The notes below the pieces were generated by a model that was not told the origin of the DNA, made no database searches, and saw nothing but the letters and a program-made list of their open reading frames with translations. A program made the translations under genes and the position numbers. A stretch of 12,133 nucleotides of DNA from assembly GCA_002338255.1 (NCBI GenBank), contig DDHX01000042.1, positions 1 to 12,133 of the forward strand, in the 5' to 3' direction. This document shows, one piece after another, positions 6,366 through 12,133 of the stretch; the stretch's first letter is position 1; the number at the start of each line of letters is the position of its first letter. This DNA comes from Ruminococcaceae bacterium UBA1865. Its GTDB lineage: Bacteria > Bacillota > Clostridia > Oscillospirales > Acutalibacteraceae.

Positions 6366-6608
6366 TTATTTTGCAAGTTTCTCAATTATTTTGACAATAT
6401 CTTTTGGCTTTAACACCTTGCCAAAGGAAGCAACTTTTTCATCAATAACAAGAGCAGGCGTCGACATTACTCCAAATGCAGCAATTTCGGTGAAGTCTGT
6501 TACCTTGACGATTTCGGCTTCCATGCCAAGCTCTGCAAGAGCGGACTTTGTGTTTTCTGCAAGTGCCACACATTTATTGCAGCCTGAACCTAAAATTTTG
6601 ATTACCAT
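6366..6608 (-). CDS. Small thioredoxin-like protein of the ars-type operon
   Basis: The 80-aa cytoplasmic protein has a glutaredoxin/thioredoxin fold of the minimal 'redox-active disulfide protein 2' type: strand MVIKILGSG, active site GCNKC (Cys10, Cys13), a helix, strand AEIVKV, the cis-proline STPALVID (Pro51) and a final helix. Such short proteins are often encoded beside COG0701 permeases and ArsR regulators. They are thought to provide reducing power or handle thiol-bound metal or arsenic. The ATG has GAGGA 7 nt upstream. It lies 205 nt after the permease gene with no clear own promoter, so co-transcription is likely although the gap is large. It ends 39 nt from the shared terminator. 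Confidence 0.85.
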   Translation of the reverse strand: MVIKILGSGCNKCVALAENTKSALAELGMEAEIVKVTDFTEIAAFGVMSTPALVIDEKVASFGKVLKPKDIVKIIEKLAK

Positions 6609-6634
6609 AATAATTTCCTCACTTATATTTTATT

Positions 6635-6651
6635 TACTGATATGATCAGTA
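6635..6651. repeat. Short palindrome upstream of the thioredoxin-like gene
   Basis: TACTGAT-ATG-ATCAGTA is a perfect 7-bp inverted repeat with a 3-nt loop, 26 nt before the gene start. On the plus strand it is followed by six T and could act as a weak terminator. On the minus strand it would form a small stem ahead of the ribosome site. The role is unknown. Confidence 0.5.
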
Positions 6652-6813
6652 TTTTTTATGGATTCTTTTTATTTCGTCTTTTGAAATGAACTTCGCTGAT
6701 GCATAGGCAGCCATAACATCAATCACCCTGAGCCAGAGCCGATCATTTTTCGAATTACTTCCGTATTTTATACGGCTCTGCCATACAGGATATATGTGTC
6801 CAATTGAATTCCT
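6646..6813 (-). other. In-frame 55-codon extension beyond the permease stop codon
   Basis: The permease gene ends with TAG at 6816-6814. The same frame stays open for another 55 sense codons to a TGA at 6648-6646. The read-through peptide begins RNSIGHIYPVWQS and ends VMAAYASAKFISKDEIKRIH plus KKY. It has no ATG before its last third and no ribosome site, so it is not a stand-alone gene. It may be chance, a remnant of a longer or separate gene, or a read-through tail. The permease is already of normal length without it. Confidence 0.35.
6735..6779. repeat. Nested inverted repeats in the permease-thioredoxin gap
   Basis: AGAGCC (6735-6740) pairs with GGCTCT (6774-6779), and inside its right half CCGTAT-TTT-ATACGG (6761-6775) forms a perfect 6-bp hairpin. 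The two stems overlap at GG (6774-6775), so they are alternatives. They lie between two genes of one operon and could be an mRNA processing or attenuation structure; this is inference. Confidence 0.45.
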
Positions 6814-7818
6814 CTATACCAACAAATAGCCAAACGCATTAAACGCGTAACCGATTATAATAATACCGAGAGTAACGATGCTGATGAAAACTGTAAGAAG
6901 TTTTGGCTTTACCACTTTTTTTAGCATGATGATTGAGGGCAGAGAAAGTGCGGTCACAGCCATCATAAAGGAAAGTGCTGTACCAAGCCCAACACCCTTC
7001 AAAACAAGTGCCTCGGCAATCGGCAAAGTTCCGAAAATATCGGCATACATCGGCACACCAACCAAAGTTGCCAGCAGTACGGAATATGGTTTATCCTGCC
7101 CAAGAACGGCGGTAATGATGTCCTGCGGAATCCAGTTGTGAATTGCAGCACCAATGCCGACACCGATAAGAATATACAACCATACTTTTTTGACAATGCC
7201 GAGAACCTGATCTTTGGAAAACTCAATGCGATCGCGTCTTGTAAGTTCTGTTTGTTCTGTTTCCATCATTTTGTTGCTAAAAACAAACGGTTCCACATAT
7301 TTTTCCATTTTTAATTTGCTGATTACCGTACCTGAAATAACGGCGAGAAGGACACCGACGATAACATAGGCAATCGCAATTTTCCAGTTGAAAATACTTG
7401 CGAGAAGAAGCACAGAGGCTAAGTCCACAAGAGGGGAAGAAATAAGGAATGAAAAAGTAACTCCTAACGGAAGTCCCGCGTTTGTAAACCCGATAAACAG
7501 GGGAATAGAGGAACAGGAGCAAAACGGAGTTACGGTTCCTAAAAGCGCCCCTAAAACATTTGCAGTAATTCCGCTGAATCTGCCGAGTATTTTCCTTGTG
7601 CGTTCAGGCGGAAAAAAGCTTTGAATGTAGGAAATCAAGAAAATTAACACAGATAAAAGGATAAAAATCTTAATCGTATCATAAATGAAAAAGTGGATGC
7701 TGCCACCCAACCTGTCATTGATATTGAGCTTGAACACATTCTGAACCAACATTTTGACCAAATCGGAAAGCCACTGCATTTTGAGCAGTTGATCATTGAG
7801 CCATTCAAATACAACCAT
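6814..7818 (-). CDS. COG0701 permease (ArsP/SO_0444-like metal or arsenical exporter)
   Basis: The 334-aa polytopic membrane protein (DUF318/COG0701 permease family) has about eight hydrophobic segments. A central cytoplasmic loop (about residues 180-205) contains ETEQTELTRRDRIEFSKDQV. The family core is TVTPFCSCSSIPLFIGF (Cys100, Cys102), a conserved CxC-type site in the first membrane repeat. A second repeat follows with LVGVPMYADIFGTLPIAEAL. Family members have been linked to export of arsenicals and of other metals. The ArsR-type gene directly upstream overlaps its start by one base (TAATG), so the two are coupled, and induction by the ArsR ligand is expected. The exact substrate cannot be told. 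Confidence 0.88.
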   Translation of the reverse strand: MVVFEWLNDQLLKMQWLSDLVKMLVQNVFKLNINDRLGGSIHFFIYDTIKIFILLSVLIFLISYIQSFFPPERTRKILGRFSGITANVLGALLGTVTPFCSCSSIPLFIGFTNAGLPLGVTFSFLISSPLVDLASVLLLASIFNWKIAIAYVIVGVLLAVISGTVISKLKMEKYVEPFVFSNKMMETEQTELTRRDRIEFSKDQVLGIVKKVWLYILIGVGIGAAIHNWIPQDIITAVLGQDKPYSVLLATLVGVPMYADIFGTLPIAEALVLKGVGLGTALSFMMAVTALSLPSIIMLKKVVKPKLLTVFISIVTLGIIIIGYAFNAFGYLLV

Positions 7819-8168
7819 TACAAATCATCTCCAGACTTTTTTTCACAGCAGTTATTGCTTCGATTTTCGTTTGCACTTTCACAAAAATGATTAAACAGAT
7901 TTCTAACTGCCTCAAAATTTTCTGTTTTTAGGGAATAACGCATCCAAAGACCGTCTTTTCTACCTTCAACAAGACCACATTCGGTCAGAATTTTCATATG
8001 GTAGGAAAGAGTAGGCTGAGTAATATTAAAGTTATCAAGAATATTACATGCGCAAAGCTCTCCGTCACACAGCATATCCACGATTTTTATCCGTGTTTCG
8101 TCTGACAGTGCTTTCAATACCTGCGTACAAGTTTTATAATTTCGTTCCAATTGTTCCACCGCTTTCAC
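7818..8168 (-). CDS. arsR: ArsR-family metalloregulatory repressor
   Basis: The 116-aa winged-helix protein carries SDETRIKIVDML, then the metal-site helix ELCACNIL (Cys39, Cys41; also Cys34), then the recognition helix TQPTLSYHMKILTECGLV and a wing ending RKDGLWMRYSL. The ELCxC motif is the arsenite/antimonite (or cadmium) sensing site of classical ArsR proteins. The C-terminal tail adds NNCCEKK, a second Cys pair that could bind metal. The start GTG at 8168 is near a weak AGTAAG. A TTG at 8150 preceded by AGCGGTGG is a possible alternative that would drop six residues. The promoter is covered by a perfect inverted repeat, as expected for autorepression. It overlaps the permease gene by one base. 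Confidence 0.9.
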   Translation of the reverse strand: MKAVEQLERNYKTCTQVLKALSDETRIKIVDMLCDGELCACNILDNFNITQPTLSYHMKILTECGLVEGRKDGLWMRYSLKTENFEAVRNLFNHFCESANENRSNNCCEKKSGDDL

Positions 8169-8194
8169 TTACTGATTCAACTACATTGATGTCT

Positions 8195-8229
8195 TTCTAT
8201 ATAATAGCAACTATATAGAAGATTGTCAA
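8195..8229 (-). promoter_or_regulatory. ars operon promoter with overlapping ArsR operator
   Basis: On the minus strand TTGACA (8229-8224), a 17-nt spacer and TATTAT (8206-8201) form a near-consensus sigma-70 promoter. Across the -10 and spacer lies a perfect inverted repeat, TTCTATATA (8195-8203) and TATATAGAA (8212-8220), with 8 nt between the arms. Both shape and position are those of an ArsR operator that blocks RNA polymerase. Confidence 0.85.
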
Positions 8230-8318
8230 TGTATTTTAAAAATAAAATCACATTTTTCAAAACAATTATTCTGGGCTTAATATAGATTTAAATTCCCGTC
8301 TCCTACTTTGATAGAAAT

Positions 8319-8347
8319 TTGACAAAACCTTTGATCTGTTATACTAT
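8319..8347 (+). promoter_or_regulatory. Promoter of the ClC gene
   Basis: TTGACA (8319-8324), a 17-nt spacer and TACTAT (8342-8347) match sigma-70 well. Transcription should begin near 8354, leaving a leader of almost 90 nt. It is about 90 bp from the divergent ars promoter. I saw no fluoride-riboswitch consensus in the leader. Confidence 0.75.
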
Positions 8348-8440
8348 AAAAAACAAATATTACCAACTTATTCAAGTGTAGGTTTAAAGAGGACATTTAT
8401 CTTATTTTTACAATAGGTTAGGAGATTTCAGAAACAGTTC

Positions 8441-10003
8441 ATGAAAGTAAAAAATAATTACGAGGCAGTAATCAATGCTCAATCCAACAAACTGCCTGTT
8501 TTACTGAAAAGTATCATTGTTGGTTTGTTAGTTGGCATGGTAGCATCTGTATACCGTTGGATTCTGGCAGGTGCGGAAGAGTTATCTTTTGCAACCTATC
8601 ACTACTTGAGAAACAATTTGATTCTTATCCCAATTGCATTTTTAGTGCTCGGGGCGGCAGGCTTTTTCGTTGGAACACTTGTACACAAATACAGTATGAT
8701 TAGCGGGAGTGGTATTCCACAGGTCAAAGGCGTTATAATGGGGTACTTTAAAAACAATTGGTTCAGTACTTTAATTGCCAAATTTGTTGGTGGGACCGTT
8801 TCAATATTAGGTGGCCTTTCATTGGGTCGAGAAGGTCCGTCTATTCAACTTGGCGCTTGTATTGCACAAGGCGTTGGGGATAAATTTGCAACATCCAGAA
8901 CGGAGAAAAAGATATTGATTGCCAGTGGCGCAGGTGCAGGACTTGCTGCTGCATTTAACGCACCGTTGGCAGGCGCAATGTTTGCAATGGAGGAAATCTT
9001 TAAATATCTCTCTCCGGTGGTTTTACTGTCAACTATGGCAGCGGCAGTTGCATCTGACTTTGTTTCCAAAATTATTTTTGGAAACAATCCGATATTTAAT
9101 TTTAGTGTCGAAGGGAACATTCCGTTAAGTGGATATTGGCTGCTTTTCATTCTTGGTGCGGTTCTTGGAGCTGCCGGGGCTTTTTATAATTACATATTAA
9201 TAAAAACACAAGCACTTTATAAAAAAATTAAATTGCTTAACGCAAAAGCAAGACCGATTATTCCATTTATTCTTGCAGGAATATTGGGCTTGATTTTTCC
9301 ATTAGCATTAGGCAGTGGTCATACAATGCTCGGAGAATTGCAATTGTCCACAAATATATCATTTTTACTATTAATCCTTCTAATTAAATTTATGTTCTCC
9401 ATGATTAGTTTTGGTTCCGGAGCACCGGGCGGCATCTTTTTTCCTCTTTTGATATTAGGGGCAACAATCGGAGCAATCTTTGGAAATGTTGCAGTAAACT
9501 ATCTGGGATTTGACTCCAACTTATTTTACAACTTTGTAATTCTTGCAATGGCTGGTTATTTTACGGCAATTGTAAGAGCGCCAATCACAGGCGTTATTTT
9601 ATTAATTGAGATGACAGGTTCATTTACTCATTTGTTATCTCTGACAATTGTTTCAATCGTTGCTTATGTTGTTGCGGATTTATTGAAGAGCAATCCTATA
9701 TATGAATCTTTGTTAGAAGTACAAATTTCAGAGAAGAAAATTGAAATAGATAAACATGATGAGAGTAAAAAAATTACAATTGAAATGATCGTTCACTATG
9801 GCTCGTTAGCTGAAAAAAAGCTTGTTAAGGAAATTGCTATACCCAAAAGTTGTTTGCTTATTTCAATAAAGCGAAGAGGTAAAGATTTTATACCAAGAGG
9901 GGATACGCAAATTTTAGCGGAAGATTATTTGATATTTATCACCAGTTTAAACAATGAAGCAAAGGCAAGAGAAATATTAACGGATATTACAACTTCTTTA
10001 TAG
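8441..10003 (+). CDS. ClC chloride/proton antiporter with C-terminal TrkA_C-like domain
   Basis: The 520-aa protein has a ClC membrane domain (about residues 20-425) and a soluble tail (about 440-515) that looks like TrkA_C/RCK_C: SLAEKKLVKEIAIPKSCLLISIKR, then FIPRGDTQILAEDYLIFI. The ion-pathway motifs are intact: GSGIPQVKG (Ser90), GREGPSIQLG with gating Glu131, GSGAPGGIFFP (325-335) and NPIYESLL (Tyr421). FAMEEIF (Glu184/185) supplies the internal proton glutamate, so the protein should be a Cl-/H+ antiporter rather than a channel or a fluoride exporter. The best GGAG lies 16 nt before the ATG, unusually far, and no other in-frame start fits better. It has its own promoter and terminator. 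Confidence 0.92.
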   Translation: MKVKNNYEAVINAQSNKLPVLLKSIIVGLLVGMVASVYRWILAGAEELSFATYHYLRNNLILIPIAFLVLGAAGFFVGTLVHKYSMISGSGIPQVKGVIMGYFKNNWFSTLIAKFVGGTVSILGGLSLGREGPSIQLGACIAQGVGDKFATSRTEKKILIASGAGAGLAAAFNAPLAGAMFAMEEIFKYLSPVVLLSTMAAAVASDFVSKIIFGNNPIFNFSVEGNIPLSGYWLLFILGAVLGAAGAFYNYILIKTQALYKKIKLLNAKARPIIPFILAGILGLIFPLALGSGHTMLGELQLSTNISFLLLILLIKFMFSMISFGSGAPGGIFFPLLILGATIGAIFGNVAVNYLGFDSNLFYNFVILAMAGYFTAIVRAPITGVILLIEMTGSFTHLLSLTIVSIVAYVVADLLKSNPIYESLLEVQISEKKIEIDKHDESKKITIEMIVHYGSLAEKKLVKEIAIPKSCLLISIKRRGKDFIPRGDTQILAEDYLIFITSLNNEAKAREILTDITTSL

Positions 10004-10035
10004 ATATCTGTTATTTATAAACGCATTATGAGGTG

Positions 10036-10065
10036 CGCATCGGATTAACTTCCGGTGCGTTTTTT
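10036..10065 (+). terminator. Rho-independent terminator after the ClC gene
   Basis: CGCATCGG (10036-10043) pairs with CCGGTGCG (10052-10059) through one T:G wobble, with an 8-nt loop. Six T follow at 10060-10065. It lies 33 nt after the ClC stop codon. Confidence 0.85.
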
Positions 10066-10376
10066 GATTGATGCCGGCCTGCCACCGATAAAGCTTATTT
10101 CTATTAATGCTGATGTTGGAAAGATTTTAAACAAAATCAAATGAATGCTTGAACTTGTCAGATGATAATCATATAATGAAATTATGAATCAAACGATTGG
10201 AAATATTTCCTAAATCACAAACGGAAAAAGATGATGCGATGTATAATTAATTCAATGCATGCGATACAAAACGCTGTATCATAGTATCGGTGTTACAAAT
10301 TAAAAAGCAAGCATGTTCAATTTGTTGCAGCTTGTATGGAATTTAGAAAACGGAATGATTATAGGGGGAAAATTTT
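10066..10376 (+). other. Gene-free stretch: promoter and long leader of the dehydrogenase gene
   Basis: No credible gene is present. A short open frame from about 10064 reads LIDAGLPPIKLISINADVGK and ends at a TGA near 10144; it has no ribosome site and I do not recognise it. The stretch also holds a candidate promoter (10149-10177), a perfect 12-bp palindrome GGAAATATTTCC (10199-10210), and a hairpin-capable GATACA-AAACGC-TGTATC downstream of that. The leader to the ATG would be about 190 nt. Confidence 0.5.
10149..10177 (+). promoter_or_regulatory. Candidate promoter of the acyl-CoA dehydrogenase fusion gene
   Basis: TTGAAC (10149-10154), a 17-nt spacer and TATAAT (10172-10177) form a good sigma-70 match upstream of the only gene on this side. 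Transcription would start near 10184, about 190 nt before the ATG. Confidence 0.6.
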
Positions 10377-12095
10377 ATGGATTTTAAATTGACCGCGGAA
10401 CAGGAATTGCTGAAAGATACGATTCGAAAGTTTGCCGAGGAAAAAATTGAGCCTATTTCCTTTCAACTGGATACAGATAATGCCTTCCCTGAAAAGATTG
10501 TGAAAGAATTAGGGCAAATGGCTATTATGGGACTGCCCTATCCAATAAAATACGGTGGTGCCGGTAAGGATGTTCTAAGCTACATCATTGCTGTGGAGGA
10601 GCTGTCCCGGGTAGACGCCGGTGTCGGTGTTATTTTATCGGCACATGTTTCTTTAGGCTCGTGGCCGATTATGGAATTCGGAACAGAAAGTCAAAAAGAA
10701 GAATACCTTAAGCCATTGGCTTCCGGCAAAAAAATAGCTGCCTTTGGCCTCACGGAAGCCAATGCAGGAAGTGATGCCGGCGGAACGGAAACAACCGCCG
10801 TTTTAAATGGTGACCATTATATTTTGAATGGCTCCAAGGTGTTCATTACCAATGCGGAGTATGCTGATACATATATCATATTTGCAGTTACAACACCGGG
10901 AATCGGCACAAAAGGAATCAGCGCTTTTATTGTTGAAAAGAGTTGGGAAGGCTTTACTTTTGGTACCCACTACAATAAAATGGGCATTCGTTCTTCCTCA
11001 ACGGCTGAACTGCTTTTTCACGATGTAAAAGTACCAAGGGAGAACCTTCTGGGAGAAGAAGGGCAGGGCTTTAAAATTGCCATGGAAACATTAGAAGGCG
11101 GGCGCATTGGCATCGCCTCACAGGCGCTGGGTATTGCCCAAGGTGCTTATGAAAAGGCCTTGAATTATTCCAAAGAGCGAATTCAATTCGGTAAACCAAT
11201 ATCCAGACAGCAGAGTGTCGCATTTAAGATTGCTGATATGGCTACCAAGATTCGCGCGGCCCGGTTTATGGTGTACAGTGCCGCCGAGCTAAAGCAAAAT
11301 CATGAATCATACGGAACTGAATCCGCCATGGCAAAACAGTATGCCTCCGATATTTGTCTGGAAGTAGTCAACGATGCGGTGCAGATTTATGGCGGTTCCG
11401 GTTATATTAAAGGCTTTGCAGTGGAACGGATGTATCGCGATGCAAAAATCTGCACGATTTATGAAGGTACAAATGAAATTCAAAAGCTGGTCATTTCCAA
11501 CGCCCTTTTGGGGAAGGCTCCTAAAAAAGTGCCGGAAAATGTCGTTAGCAGCAACCCCACCACTGTTACAGAAGTCAAGCCCAAATTAGAAGTTACAGGA
11601 AAGCGCAAGAAAATCTTAATAAAAGAAGGTTCTCCGGAAGAAAAAGTAGCGGCTTTCCTGAAGAATTTCAATATTGAGGATATAAGAAGCACGGGAAATC
11701 TCGAAAATTCCGATGGAAGTATTGGAGAAGCGGACAAAGTGTGCAGTATAGGCCGTGGATTGGCTTCCAAAGAGGATTTGCCCATCATAAGAGAGTTGGC
11801 TGTGGCGATGGGGGCCGAGGTCGGCTGTTCAAGACCTGTTGCCGAAGAAAAAGGATGGCTGCCGCTCGACCACTTTGTAGGTATATCCGGTCAAAAATTT
11901 AAAGGGTCATTGTATTTCGCCATTGGTATATCCGGTCAGGTTCAGCATCTTGGCGGTATCCGTGACGCCAAAACAATTGTTGCCATTAACAATGACGCTG
12001 ATGCACCAATTTTCGAAAATGCCGATTATGGCATTGTTGGTGATTTATATGAGATTGTTCCCATTCTCACCAAAGCATTGAAAAAGCAGCCCTAA
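10377..12095 (+). CDS. Acyl-CoA dehydrogenase fused to the FAD-binding domain of ETF alpha
   Basis: The 572-aa protein holds a complete acyl-CoA dehydrogenase (residues 1-380): FGLTEANAGSD and VFITNAEYAD in the FAD/substrate middle domain, ERIQFGKPISRQQSV, QIYGGSGY, and the catalytic base Glu363 in IYEGTNEIQ. After a linker (about 381-450) comes the C-terminal domain of electron-transfer flavoprotein alpha: SIGRGLASKEDLP, GCSRPVAEEKGWLP, VGISGQ, AIGISGQVQHLGGI, INNDADAPIFENADYGIVGD. These are the ETF-alpha FAD-binding motifs. The ETF-alpha N-terminal domain and an ETF-beta partner are absent from the gene. It should oxidise short- or medium-chain acyl-CoA or reduce enoyl-CoA, with the extra flavin as a built-in electron relay. 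AGGGGG stands 8 nt before the ATG. No downstream gene is visible before the window ends. Confidence 0.92.
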   Translation: MDFKLTAEQELLKDTIRKFAEEKIEPISFQLDTDNAFPEKIVKELGQMAIMGLPYPIKYGGAGKDVLSYIIAVEELSRVDAGVGVILSAHVSLGSWPIMEFGTESQKEEYLKPLASGKKIAAFGLTEANAGSDAGGTETTAVLNGDHYILNGSKVFITNAEYADTYIIFAVTTPGIGTKGISAFIVEKSWEGFTFGTHYNKMGIRSSSTAELLFHDVKVPRENLLGEEGQGFKIAMETLEGGRIGIASQALGIAQGAYEKALNYSKERIQFGKPISRQQSVAFKIADMATKIRAARFMVYSAAELKQNHESYGTESAMAKQYASDICLEVVNDAVQIYGGSGYIKGFAVERMYRDAKICTIYEGTNEIQKLVISNALLGKAPKKVPENVVSSNPTTVTEVKPKLEVTGKRKKILIKEGSPEEKVAAFLKNFNIEDIRSTGNLENSDGSIGEADKVCSIGRGLASKEDLPIIRELAVAMGAEVGCSRPVAEEKGWLPLDHFVGISGQKFKGSLYFAIGISGQVQHLGGIRDAKTIVAINNDADAPIFENADYGIVGDLYEIVPILTKALKKQP

Positions 12096-12133
12096 AGGTT
12101 TAATTAGTACTGCCCCCGCGCCCACCATTCTGG

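Noticed and set aside
8354..8440. Fluoride riboswitch ahead of the ClC gene
   Set aside because: The conserved riboswitch elements were not found, and the protein has chloride/proton antiporter motifs (GSGIP, GREGP, internal Glu) rather than fluoride-type ones.
10064..10144. Short open frame reading LIDAGLPPIKLISINADVGK
   Set aside because: No ribosome site, begins inside the terminator T-run, about 26 codons only, and not recognised as any family.
10155..10177. TTGTCA followed after 11 nt by TATAAT, as in operator copy A
   Set aside because: The CAYA/CACA direct repeat is missing and an ordinary TTGAAC-17-TATAAT promoter explains the site better.

Overview
The window looks like a chromosomal stretch of an anaerobic low-GC Firmicute, most likely a Clostridia member. 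The evidence is A/T-rich DNA, strong GGAGG-type ribosome sites, frequent TTG/GTG starts, iron-sulphur proteins, a YckD-like DUF2680 protein, and an acyl-CoA dehydrogenase joined to an ETF-alpha domain. No rRNA, tRNA, CRISPR array, insertion sequence or phage gene was seen.

Left block (1-1891, minus strand) is a compact thiol/redox operon. In transcription order it holds a 61-aa ferredoxin-like protein, CcdA, a membrane-anchored TlpA/ResA thioredoxin, a 53-aa DUF6132 membrane peptide with a Cys pair, and the N-terminal 74 residues of a SAM-dependent methyltransferase cut by the window edge. The DUF6132 peptide and the methyltransferase both use TTG starts. The expected flow is electrons from the cytoplasm through CcdA to TlpA outside the membrane.

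Centre (2032-6326) is a two-component system and its apparent regulon. An OmpR/PhoB-type response regulator and a HAMP histidine kinase overlap by 11 nt on the minus strand. Divergent from them are a NapH-like membrane polyferredoxin and an overlapping membrane-anchored partner protein. A secreted DUF2680 protein follows and ends at a strong bidirectional hairpin. The most informative finding lies here. The same operator, two 11-bp units (CAYAYTTTTGY then CACANYYTYTY), lies exactly 13 nt before a -10-like hexamer upstream of the regulator gene, the polyferredoxin gene and the DUF2680 gene. This suggests one autoregulated regulon linking signal transduction, trans-membrane electron transfer and an envelope protein.

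Right-centre (6366-8229, minus strand) is an ars-type operon: an ArsR repressor with an ELCAC metal-site motif, a COG0701 permease with a CSC motif, and a small GCNKC thioredoxin-like protein. The ArsR promoter (TTGACA, 17 nt, TATTAT) is overlaid by a perfect 9-bp inverted repeat. The permease stop codon TAG is followed in frame by 55 sense codons.

Right end (8319-12095, plus strand) carries a ClC chloride/proton antiporter with a C-terminal TrkA_C-like domain, with its own promoter and terminator. After a roughly 310-base gene-free leader comes a 572-aa fusion of a complete acyl-CoA dehydrogenase to the FAD-binding C-terminal domain of ETF alpha.

All assignments come from reading motifs in the sequence; no database search was possible.
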